Of a stretch of DNA of 49,313 nt, positions 24,853 to 32,478 are shown in pieces. Location: contig JAGQIK010000162.1 of NCBI GenBank assembly GCA_020431405.1, forward strand, positions 1 through 49,313, given 5' to 3'. The translations under genes were made by a program, and so were the position numbers. The stretch is from Myxococcales bacterium (GTDB taxonomy: Bacteria; Myxococcota_A; Polyangia; GCA-2747355). The notes beneath the pieces were generated by a model. That model saw nothing but the letters and a program-made list of their open reading frames with translations. It ran no database searches and was not told the origin of the DNA. Position 1 is the first letter of the stretch. Each line of letters begins with the position of its first letter.

Positions 24853-25572
24853 TTAGATAGCGTTTGCGATGCGCGTGACCTCGTCGAGGTCGCGGATCGT
24901 ACGCGGCTTGCTGGCGCGCGGCTGAGCGAGCGGGTCGAGCAGGGCGAAGTGCATGCCGGCGCCGCGCGCGGCCGCACCGTCGACGCGGTCGATATCGCCG
25001 ATATAGAGGCAGTCGCCCGGCTCGACGTCCATCCGGCGCGCAGCGCGCAGCAGGAATTCGGGATCGGGCTTGGCCACGCCCTCGATGCCCGAGTCGAGGC
25101 GCACCTCGAACAGGTCGCGCACGCCGACGTTTTCGAGCTGCGCCTCGAGCGCGCCGTCGTTGTTGGAGGCGACGCCGAGCAGAAAGCCCGCGTCGCGCAG
25201 CCGCTCGAGCCGCTCGCGCAGCCCCGGCATGGCGAAGTGAAAGATGTCGCTCTCGCGCGGGAAGCGCTCGCTCGCCGCCTTCGCGAGCGCGGCGGCGGCC
25301 GGCTCGGCGTCGTCGAGGCCCACGCCGGCGTGCACCAGCAGCTTGACCATCAGGAAGCGCCGGATCTCGTCGCTGTCGACCGCCATGCCCTCGCGCTGTC
25401 CGACATCGTCGATGTCGACGCTGTAGATCGCGCGGTAGTAGGCGAGGTGCAGCGCGTCGCGCGTGACGCGCAGCGCGCGCTCGGCGGCCTGCTCGACGAC
25501 CCAGTCGAAGTGCGGATGTAGCAGCACGCCACCCGCATCGAGCAACACGGCTCGTATCGCGATCTTGCCCAC
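24853..25572 (-). CDS. HAD-superfamily hydrolase
   Basis: A 239-residue HAD subfamily IA-like protein. Motif I is LLDAGGVLL with nucleophile D12 but Gly at position 14, where phosphatases usually have the general-acid Asp. Motif II is GVASNND, motif III K in GVAKPDPEFLL, and motif IV YIGDIDRVDGAAARGAGM. The helical cap lies between about residues 20 and 110. DxG variants occur in HAD families and may have altered or low phosphatase activity. GTG start at 25572, only 5 nt after the FHA-kinase stop, so it is in the same transcript. The substrate is unknown; sugar phosphates would fit the neighbouring transketolase and prs, but this is a guess. Confidence 0.82.
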   Translation of the reverse strand: MGKIAIRAVLLDAGGVLLHPHFDWVVEQAAERALRVTRDALHLAYYRAIYSVDIDDVGQREGMAVDSDEIRRFLMVKLLVHAGVGLDDAEPAAAALAKAASERFPRESDIFHFAMPGLRERLERLRDAGFLLGVASNNDGALEAQLENVGVRDLFEVRLDSGIEGVAKPDPEFLLRAARRMDVEPGDCLYIGDIDRVDGAAARGAGMHFALLDPLAQPRASKPRTIRDLDEVTRIANAI

Positions 25573-25577
25573 GCGCC

Positions 25578-27248
25578 CTACGAGTGTTTCGGCCGGCTCA
25601 CGCTGTCGAACGGCTGCGTCTCGTGGGTCAGCCGGAACGTGACGCCGGCAACCTCGAAGCTGTCGCCGACAGTCAGCCGCACCGGCGACGAAGCGGCGCG
25701 TCCCTTGAACTGGATCTTCACGCGCCCGTTGTTGGGCTCGAGCCAGTAGCCGTCGTTCTTGCGCTTGATGTGGCCCGAGACGCCCTGCAGGCGCACCGGA
25801 CCGATCTGGATGCGGTACGTCAGCTCGGCGTCCTCGGCGAGCGACTGCTCCATCGTCTCGCCGCCGTTGCTGATGATCAGCTTCGGCACCGGCATCTCGG
25901 CGCGCGGCTGCGGCGACTTGCGCCCGCCGCCCGGCGGCAGGAACGTCAGCGACGCGCTGCCGATGCCGATGCGGTCGTGTGGCTTGAGCATCTGCGGGCT
26001 CGTCACGCGCACGTCGTTGACGAACGTGCCGTTGGAGCTGCCCAGATCTTCGAGGAAGAAGCCGGCGCCCTGCTTGAGGATGCGCGCGTGCTGGCGCGAG
26101 ACGCGCGCGTCGGCGATGGCGAGCTGTCCGGCGCGCCCGATGATCAGCTCGTCGCCGAGCTCGATCAGCTTTTCGCCCTGGTCGGTCTTGACCAGCAGGC
26201 GCGCTACCGACGAGTCCTCGATCTCGAAGATCAGGCTGTTGCGGTCGGGGATCTGCTCGAGGTCGTCACGCGAGAGGTGATCTTCGACCTCGCCCTCCAC
26301 CGGTTTGGCCGGCTCTTTGGCGATCACGCGCTCGACCAGCGCCGACAGGTGCGAGCCGCTGTAGTCGGGCGCGGTGGCCGAGAGGAACTTGGTCAGATCG
26401 ACCTGCAGCTCGTGTGCGGTCTGGTAGCGCTCCTCCGCTTTGGCGTGAAGCGCCTTTGCCACGATGGTGTCGAGCTGCGGTGGGATCTCGGGGCGCACGG
26501 TCGATGGCGCCTTGATGTCGGCTTTGCGCACGGCGGCCACCAGCTCGCCGACGTTGTTGCCGTTGTAGACCATCTGGCTGGTCAACATCTCCCACATCAC
26601 GATGCCGGTGGCGAAGATGTCGGTGCGCCGGTCGGCCTTCTGCCCCATGGCCTGCTCGGGGGCCATGTAGTTGACCTTGCCCTTGATCACGCCGGCCTGC
26701 GTCTTGGTGCTCATGCCGGCGGCCTTGGCGATGCCGAAGTCCACCACCTTCACCTCGCCGTTGCGCGAGACGAGGATGTTCTGCGGCGAGATGTCGCGAT
26801 GCACGATGTTGAGCGGCTCGCCCTGCTTGTTCTTGCGGCTGTGGGCGTAGTGCAGGCCGCTGCAGATCTGCCGGCCGATGTAGGCCACCGCCTCGATGGG
26901 CAGCCGCTCGCCGAGGGCGTGCAGCCCGTTGACGAGCTCGAGCACGTCCATCCCGTCGACGAACTCCATCGAGATGTAGTAGATGCCCTCGACCTGACCG
27001 AGGTCGAAGACCTGGCAGATGTTGACGTGCGAGAGGCCGACCGTGATCTTGGCCTCGTCGATGAGCATCTGGATGAAGCGCTCTTCGGTGGCGTACTCCG
27101 GGTTGATGACCTTCAGCGCGAGGTACTTCTCGAAGCCGGCCAGGCCCTCCGTCTTCGCCAGGTAGATCTGCGCCATGCCGCCGCCGCCGATGGGGCGGAC
27201 GATGTGGTAGTTGCCGAACTCGCTGCCGGCCGCGATCTGGTGTTGCAT
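25578..27248 (-). CDS. Ser/Thr protein kinase with FHA domain
   Basis: A 556-residue soluble Hanks-type kinase with no transmembrane helix. Kinase domain at 12-290: GGGGMAQIYLA loop, K46, E65, HRDISPQN (H150, D152, N157), D170 of DFG, and APE at 196-198. Residues about 360-430 form an FHA phosphothreonine-binding domain: IIGRAGQ (G371, R372), SRQHA (S384, H387) and SSNGTF (N406). The last ~110 residues look like another beta-sandwich (GHIKRKNDGYWLEPNN, VTFRL) that resembles a second, degraded FHA domain. Kinase-FHA fusions usually bind their own or a partner's phosphothreonine. The ATG lies 58 bp after the ABC-F stop. Confidence 0.93.
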   Translation of the reverse strand: MQHQIAAGSEFGNYHIVRPIGGGGMAQIYLAKTEGLAGFEKYLALKVINPEYATEERFIQMLIDEAKITVGLSHVNICQVFDLGQVEGIYYISMEFVDGMDVLELVNGLHALGERLPIEAVAYIGRQICSGLHYAHSRKNKQGEPLNIVHRDISPQNILVSRNGEVKVVDFGIAKAAGMSTKTQAGVIKGKVNYMAPEQAMGQKADRRTDIFATGIVMWEMLTSQMVYNGNNVGELVAAVRKADIKAPSTVRPEIPPQLDTIVAKALHAKAEERYQTAHELQVDLTKFLSATAPDYSGSHLSALVERVIAKEPAKPVEGEVEDHLSRDDLEQIPDRNSLIFEIEDSSVARLLVKTDQGEKLIELGDELIIGRAGQLAIADARVSRQHARILKQGAGFFLEDLGSSNGTFVNDVRVTSPQMLKPHDRIGIGSASLTFLPPGGGRKSPQPRAEMPVPKLIISNGGETMEQSLAEDAELTYRIQIGPVRLQGVSGHIKRKNDGYWLEPNNGRVKIQFKGRAASSPVRLTVGDSFEVAGVTFRLTHETQPFDSVSRPKHS

Positions 27249-27306
27249 GGCGCTCGGAGACTCCGAAGTATTCTCACACCATTAGCTAGTCTGGCTCAAG
27301 CTTAAG

Positions 27307-29406
27307 CTAGCTCGCAGTGCGCTCTTCCGCTTCGGCGGCTGCCAGCTGCTCTTGGGCGTGCTCCCAGCGGCCGTAGAGCTCCTCGAGCTTGTCGCGGTTG
27401 CGCTCGAAGCGCTGCAGCGTGTCGCGAAAGCGCTGCTGGTCCTTGTAGAGGTCGGGATCGGCGAGCTCGGGCTCGAGCGCGGTCTGCTCGTCTTCGAGCG
27501 CGCTGACGCGCGCTTCGAGGTCGGCGACCTGCTTGCGCAGCTTGCTCGTCTTTTTGCCCGTGGCGCGGCGCGCCTCGGCCTCGGCGCGCTTGCGCTCTTT
27601 GCGCTGCTGCGCCGTCTCGGTGGGCTTGGGCGGCTTGTGCTTGGCTTTGCTCTTCTTGCTGCTGCTGTTGCCGTTACCCTCGTCGGCCTTGCCGCCGCCG
27701 GGACGCGACTTGGCGGCGGCCGCCGCCGCGCGCTCCTCCGCGAGGGCCAGCGTCGTGGTGGGGCCGCCTTCGTACTCGCCGCGCGCGCGCGCTTCGAGGT
27801 GGCGCAGGTACTCGCTGAGGTTTCCCGGGTACTCGACGATGCCGCGGTCGGCCACGTCCCAGATCTTGGTCGCCAGCCGATTGATGAAGCTGATGTTGTG
27901 CGAGATGAAGACGATCGTGCCGCCGAAGGTCGCCAGCGCCTCGGCGAGCGCTTCGGACGAGGCGAGGTCGAGGTGGTTGGTGGGCTCGTCCATCAGCAGC
28001 AGGTTGCCCGGCTTGACCAGCAGACGCGCCAGCAGCACGCGCGCCCGCTCGCCGCCCGACAGCACGCCGACGACCTTCTCCACCTCGTCGCCGGAGAAAA
28101 GGAACGCGCCGCAGATGCCGCGCACCTGCGACTCGCCGCGATCGGGGGCGATGCGCCAGACCTCCTCGAGGATCGTCGAGTGGCGGTCGAGCTGCTCGGT
28201 CTGGTGCTGGGCGTAGTAGCCGATCTCGACGTTGGCGCCGTAGCTGATCTCGCCCGCGTCCGGCGCCATCTCGCCGGCGATCATCTTGAGCAGCGTCGTC
28301 TTGCCGATGCCGTTGACGCCGACGATGCAGATGCGGTCGCCGGCGTAGATGTTCTTCTTGAGCTTGTCGTAGAGCACCAGCTCGCCGAAGGCCTTGCGCA
28401 GCCCTTCGATCTTGACCACGTCGCGGCCCGAGCGCGCCACCTCGGGGAATCGAAACGAGAGCGTGCGGCGGTCCTCGAGGCGCCGCTCCGACTCGAGCTC
28501 CTTGGTCAGCTTCTTGACCATCTTGGCGCGGCTTTGCGCCTGGCGCGCCTTGGTCGCCTTGGCGCGGAAGCGCTCGACGAAGCGCTGCATGTCGCGCAGC
28601 TCGCGCTCGCGGTTGCGCGCGCGTGCGTCGAGCACCTCGCGCTCGGTCTCGCGCTGTTCGAGGTAGGCCTCGTAGTCGCCGCGGTAGGTGCGCAGGCCCT
28701 CCGGCTCGAAGCTCACCACGCGCTCGATGTGGCGGTTGAGAAACTCGCGATCGTGGCAGATCAACACCAGCGCGCTCCGCACCTCGGTGAGGAAGGTGTC
28801 GAGCCAGCGCACCGAAGGCACGTCGAGGTGGTTGGTGGGCTCGTCGAGAAACAGCACGTCGGGGCGCTGAAAGAGCAGGCCGGCGAGGGCGGCGCGCATC
28901 TTCCAGCCGCCCGAAAGCTCGCTCACCGGGCGGCCGAAGTCGCGCTCCTGAAAGCGCAAGCCCGACAGGATCTGCGCCGCGCGGCGCTCGCTGTAGTAGG
29001 TCTCGAAGTGCTCGAGGCGCTCGCGGATCTCGCCCAGGGAGATGGCGAGCTGCATCTGCTCGTCGGGGTCCTCCGACGCTTCGAGCTCGCGTTCGGTCTC
29101 TGCCAGGCGCTCCTCGATGTCCGCGCGCCCGGGCACCGTGGCGAGCACGGAGCCGAGCAGCGTGTCGCCGGGAAGCTCCGTGATGTCCTGCGGCAGATAG
29201 CCGATGCGCGAGCCCTTGGTGCGGCGCACCTCGCCGCTGTCGAGCTGCTGCTCGCCGGTGAGCACGCGAAAGAGCGTCGACTTTCCGGCGCCGTTGGGGC
29301 CAATGAGCCCGATACGGTCGCCTTCGCCAACGCGCAGGTTGACGCCTTCGAGGATGGTTCGACCGCCGAAGCTGAGCTGGGCGCCTTCGAGCACGATGAG
29401 CGACAT
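27307..29406 (-). CDS. ABC-F family ATPase (Uup/YheS-like)
   Basis: A 699-residue soluble protein with two ABC ATPase domains in one chain and no membrane segment, as in ABC-F translation factors. First domain: Walker A GPNGAGKST (36-44), ELSGGWKMR and LFLDEPTNHLD. Second: GVNGIGKTT (about 363-371), VLSGGERAR and LLMDEPTNHLD. Between them is the charged linker typical of ABC-F. The C-terminus (about 560-690) is Lys-rich then coiled-coil (QVADLEARVSALEDEQ), as in Uup and YheS. These proteins act on the ribosome E site, and some give antibiotic resistance. The long C-terminal coiled coil favours the Uup/YheS type. The ATG lies next to the heptad element. Confidence 0.92.
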   Translation of the reverse strand: MSLIVLEGAQLSFGGRTILEGVNLRVGEGDRIGLIGPNGAGKSTLFRVLTGEQQLDSGEVRRTKGSRIGYLPQDITELPGDTLLGSVLATVPGRADIEERLAETERELEASEDPDEQMQLAISLGEIRERLEHFETYYSERRAAQILSGLRFQERDFGRPVSELSGGWKMRAALAGLLFQRPDVLFLDEPTNHLDVPSVRWLDTFLTEVRSALVLICHDREFLNRHIERVVSFEPEGLRTYRGDYEAYLEQRETEREVLDARARNRERELRDMQRFVERFRAKATKARQAQSRAKMVKKLTKELESERRLEDRRTLSFRFPEVARSGRDVVKIEGLRKAFGELVLYDKLKKNIYAGDRICIVGVNGIGKTTLLKMIAGEMAPDAGEISYGANVEIGYYAQHQTEQLDRHSTILEEVWRIAPDRGESQVRGICGAFLFSGDEVEKVVGVLSGGERARVLLARLLVKPGNLLLMDEPTNHLDLASSEALAEALATFGGTIVFISHNISFINRLATKIWDVADRGIVEYPGNLSEYLRHLEARARGEYEGGPTTTLALAEERAAAAAAKSRPGGGKADEGNGNSSSKKSKAKHKPPKPTETAQQRKERKRAEAEARRATGKKTSKLRKQVADLEARVSALEDEQTALEPELADPDLYKDQQRFRDTLQRFERNRDKLEELYGRWEHAQEQLAAAEAEERTAS

Positions 29407-29462
29407 GGCCCACGTTGATTACCGCATGCCCGCGCACATCGCAAAGGACCAGCGGTCAGGTT

Positions 29463-29669
29463 CGGGCCTCGGGCCTCGGGCCTCGGGCCTCGGGCCTCGG
29501 GCGAGTCGCATTCTTCTGCACTACGGAGAGCAAGCTCGACATCCGCGTGCGATCCTGTGGCCCGTTTGCATGGCTCGCGCAGCCCTAACGTACGGCATCG
29601 CAGTACCGCGAAGCGCGTAGCGCGAGCCTACGGCGCGACCTGAAGCCCGAGGCCCGAGGCCTGAGGCCC
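29463..29669. repeat. Heptanucleotide inverted-repeat element (A)
   Basis: Left arm: five perfect CGGGCCT heptads at 29463-29497 plus a partial one to 29502. Right arm at 29645-29669 is the reverse complement (GCCCGAG units) with one mismatch over 25 bp. The core between them, about 140 bp, has no gene. It lies between the divergent ABC-F and kynU genes, a gap of 324 bp. The heptads also occur at 41393-41419, and variant heptads form the arms of element B at 35101-35264. Confidence 0.75.
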
Positions 29670-29688
29670 TGCGGTCATCCTCAACGCC

Positions 29689-29711
29689 GATAGCTGAGAG
29701 CTGATAGCTCT
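29689..29711 (+). promoter_or_regulatory. Heptad triplet and small palindrome before kynU
   Basis: GATAGCT, GAGAGCT and GATAGCT follow each other as heptads (29689-29709). The last part forms a palindrome AGAGCT-GAT-AGCTCT at 29697-29711, 20 nt before the kynU ATG. It could be an operator of the kynurenine operon or an extension of the heptad element next to it. No clear -35/-10 pair is seen. Confidence 0.35.
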
Positions 29712-29730
29712 GTTATCGTCTCGGCCGCTG

Positions 29731-31032
29731 ATGGACGCGCACGACATGGATCCGCGCGAGTTTCGCGGCGGCGAAGACTACGCCCGAGCACGCGACGAGC
29801 GCGACCCGCTCGCCGCGCTGCGCGACCGCTTTCTCGTGCCGCGGCACGGCGACGGCGAGCGCGTTTACTTCTGCGGCAACTCGCTCGGCCTGCAGCCTCG
29901 CCGAGTGCGTGACGTCATCGACGAGGAGCTCGAGGACTGGGCCAAGCTGGCGGTGGACGCGCACTTCGATGGCCGCCGCCCCTGGTACTCCTACCACGAG
30001 CAGTTCGCGCCCAGCGCGGCGCGGCTGGTGGGCGCACGACCGAGCGAGGTCGTGCTGATGAACAGCCTCACCGTCAACCTGCACCTGATGATGGTCAGCT
30101 TCTATCGGCCGACGGCCAAGCGGCGCAAGATCCTCATCGACGGTCCGACCTTTCCGTCGGACATCTACGCGGTCAAGTCGCAGATCGCGATGCACGGCTA
30201 CGATCCCGGCGAAGACCTGATCATCGTGCAGCCGCGCGACGGCGAGCACACGGTGCGTGACGGTGACCTGCTCGGCGCTATCGCCGAGCACGGCGAGCAC
30301 ATCGAGCTGGTGCTGCTGTCAGGCGTCAACTTCTTCACCGGGCAGCTTCTCAACATCGAGGGCGCGGCGCGTGTCGCGCGCGATCACGGCTGCGCGATGG
30401 GGCTCGATCTGGCGCACGCGGCCGGCAACGTGCCACTGCAGCTGCACGACTGGGGCGTCGATTTTGCCGCCTGGTGCAGCTACAAGTACCTCAACGGCGG
30501 CCCTGGCGCCGTGGCCGGCTGCTTCGTGCACGAGCGCCACGGGCGCGCGCACGATCTTCCACGCTGCGCTGGCTGGTGGGGCAACGACCCCGACACGCGC
30601 TTCGAGATGCACTTGCGCCCCGACTTCGTGCCGCAGCTCGGCGCCGCGGGCTGGCAGCTCTCCAATCCGCCGATCTTCGGCCTCGCGCCGCTCGTCGCCT
30701 CCTTCGAGCTGTTCGACGAGGCCGGCATGCGCGCGCTGCGCAAGAAGAGCGAGCAGCTGACGGGCTACCTGCTGTTTCTGCTCGACGAGATCAACAGCGA
30801 GGCGGGCGACGCGTCGCGCGTGGAGGTCATCACGCCGCGCGAGAGCGCGCGACGAGGCTGCCAGCTGTCGCTGCTCGTGCACGACCGGCCCAGCGAGCTG
30901 CACGCGGCGCTCGACGGGGCGGGTGTGACCTGTGACTTCCGGCCGCCCAACGTGATCCGTGTCGCGCCGGTCCCGCTCTACAACCGCTTTCACGACGTTT
31001 GGCGTTTTGCCCAGGTGCTGCGCGAGCTGTAG
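29731..31032 (+). CDS. kynU: Kynureninase
   Basis: PLP enzyme that cleaves kynurenine (or 3-hydroxykynurenine) to anthranilate (or 3-hydroxyanthranilate) and alanine. The 433 residues match the family. Motifs: YFCGNSLGLQPRRV at the N-terminus, LMNSLTVNLHLMM, GLDLAHAAGN with the cofactor Asp, and the Schiff-base lysine K252 in WCSYKYLNGGPG. The GWWG segment after RCAGW is a substrate-site hallmark. First gene of a three-gene operon; kynA begins 25 bp after its stop with its own GAGAGGG site. The ATG at 29731 has no strong ribosome-binding site. Confidence 0.95.
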   Translation: MDAHDMDPREFRGGEDYARARDERDPLAALRDRFLVPRHGDGERVYFCGNSLGLQPRRVRDVIDEELEDWAKLAVDAHFDGRRPWYSYHEQFAPSAARLVGARPSEVVLMNSLTVNLHLMMVSFYRPTAKRRKILIDGPTFPSDIYAVKSQIAMHGYDPGEDLIIVQPRDGEHTVRDGDLLGAIAEHGEHIELVLLSGVNFFTGQLLNIEGAARVARDHGCAMGLDLAHAAGNVPLQLHDWGVDFAAWCSYKYLNGGPGAVAGCFVHERHGRAHDLPRCAGWWGNDPDTRFEMHLRPDFVPQLGAAGWQLSNPPIFGLAPLVASFELFDEAGMRALRKKSEQLTGYLLFLLDEINSEAGDASRVEVITPRESARRGCQLSLLVHDRPSELHAALDGAGVTCDFRPPNVIRVAPVPLYNRFHDVWRFAQVLREL

Positions 31033-31057
31033 ACACGCTCGCGCGAGAGGGATTGCG

Positions 31058-31846
31058 ATGAGCGAGCTAACCTACGCCAGCTACCTCGAGGTCGAGAAGT
31101 TGCTCGAGCTGCAGACGCCGCGCTCCGAGCCGGCCGAGCACGACGAGCAGCTCTTCATCATCATCCACCAGGTCTACGAGCTGTGGTTCAAGCTGCTGCT
31201 GCACGAGTTCGAGAAGGTGCGCGCCGACTTTCTTTCGGGCGAGCTTTACGGCGCGATGCACACCTGGAAGCGCTGCCGCACGGTGATGAAGACGCTCGTC
31301 GGTCAGCTCGACATCCTCGAGACGATGACGCCGCTTTCGTTCGCCAGCTTCCGTGATCGCCTCGAGCACGCGTCGGGCTTTCAGTCATCGCAGTTTCGCG
31401 AGCTCGAGTTTCTGCTCGGCTACAAACGATCCGAGATGCTGCGCTACCACCCGCAGGGATCGCCGGCGTACGAGCGGCTCACGGCGCGGCTGCGCGAGCT
31501 GTCGGTCTACGACGCGTTCTACGACCTGCTCGAAGCACACGGGTTGGACATCCCCAACGAGCTGCGCGACCGCGACGTCGAGCTGCCCAACGTCGCCGAC
31601 GACAAGGTGCAGGACGGGCTGGTCGAGATCTACAACTCGCGCCCGGACCTCGCGCTGCTGCTCGAGCAGATGACCGACTTCGACGAGGGTTTTCAGGAGT
31701 GGCGCTACCGCCACGTCAAGATGGTGGAGCGCACCATCGGCAACAAGACAGGCACCGGCGGATCGCTCGGCGTCGCCTTTCTGCGCGAGTCGCTCTTTCG
31801 GCCGGTGTTCCCCGACCTGTGGGCGATCCGCGCGCGGCTCGGGTGA
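31058..31846 (+). CDS. kynA: Tryptophan 2,3-dioxygenase
   Basis: Heme enzyme that opens the indole ring of tryptophan to N-formylkynurenine, 262 residues, normal for bacterial TDO. Family motifs: FIIIHQVYELWFKLLLHE with the active-site H37, SGFQSSQFRELEFLLG, and RYRHVKMVERTIG with the heme ligand H219, then NKTGTGGS that closes over the substrate. ATG 31058 is preceded by a purine-rich GAGAGGG site. Earlier starts in the same frame would lie inside kynU. The stop overlaps the kynB start (GTGA). Confidence 0.95.
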   Translation: MSELTYASYLEVEKLLELQTPRSEPAEHDEQLFIIIHQVYELWFKLLLHEFEKVRADFLSGELYGAMHTWKRCRTVMKTLVGQLDILETMTPLSFASFRDRLEHASGFQSSQFRELEFLLGYKRSEMLRYHPQGSPAYERLTARLRELSVYDAFYDLLEAHGLDIPNELRDRDVELPNVADDKVQDGLVEIYNSRPDLALLLEQMTDFDEGFQEWRYRHVKMVERTIGNKTGTGGSLGVAFLRESLFRPVFPDLWAIRARLG

Positions 31847-32478
31847 GCGCCGTGACCGACACCCTGATCGATATCTCGCCCGTGCTCTCGGCTCGCATCG
31901 GCGTCTGGCCGGGCGACACGCCGCTGTCGCGCACCGTGATGTGCGACATGCAAGACGGCGACAACCTCACGCTCTCGTCGCTGATGACCACCGTGCATGT
32001 GGGTGCGCATGCGGATGCGCCCAACCACTACGGCAAGGACGCGCCCGGTATCGACGCGGCCAAGCTCGAGCGCTACATCGGCCGCTGTCAGGTCGTACGC
32101 GCGACGGTGCAGCGCGGCCAGCGCATCGCGCTGTCGATGCTCGAGCAGCCTGTCGAAGCCGAGCGCGTGCTGATCTACAGCGGCACCTTCGCCGACCACG
32201 AAAACTGGAACACCGACTTCGCGGCGCTCGAGCCGAGCCTCGTCGAGGCGCTCGCCGATCGCGGCGTGAAGCTGATCGGGATCGACACGCCGAGCGTCGA
32301 TGTCTTCGACTCCGAGGACCTGCCGGCGCACAACGCGCTTCTGCGGCGCGACGTCTCGGTGCTCGAAGGCATCGTGCTCGGCGCGGTGCAGCCGGGGTTC
32401 TACGAGCTTATCGCCCTGCCGCTCAAGCTCGAGGGCTTCGACGCCTCGCCGGTGCGCGCGGTCTTACGCGCGCTCTGA
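31843..32478 (+). CDS. kynB: Kynurenine formamidase
   Basis: Metal-dependent hydrolase of the cyclase/KynB family, 211 residues, that removes the formyl group of N-formylkynurenine. Motifs: DISPVLSARIGVWPGD near the N-terminus, the metal-binding VHVGAHADAPNHYG, then IGIDTPSVD and the DLPAHNALL segment. GTG 31843 overlaps the kynA stop; GTG 31852 is an alternative three codons on. Completes the set converting tryptophan to anthranilate plus alanine and formate. Its 3' end overlaps the convergent surface-protein gene by 15 nt. Confidence 0.94.
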   Translation: MSAVTDTLIDISPVLSARIGVWPGDTPLSRTVMCDMQDGDNLTLSSLMTTVHVGAHADAPNHYGKDAPGIDAAKLERYIGRCQVVRATVQRGQRIALSMLEQPVEAERVLIYSGTFADHENWNTDFAALEPSLVEALADRGVKLIGIDTPSVDVFDSEDLPAHNALLRRDVSVLEGIVLGAVQPGFYELIALPLKLEGFDASPVRAVLRAL

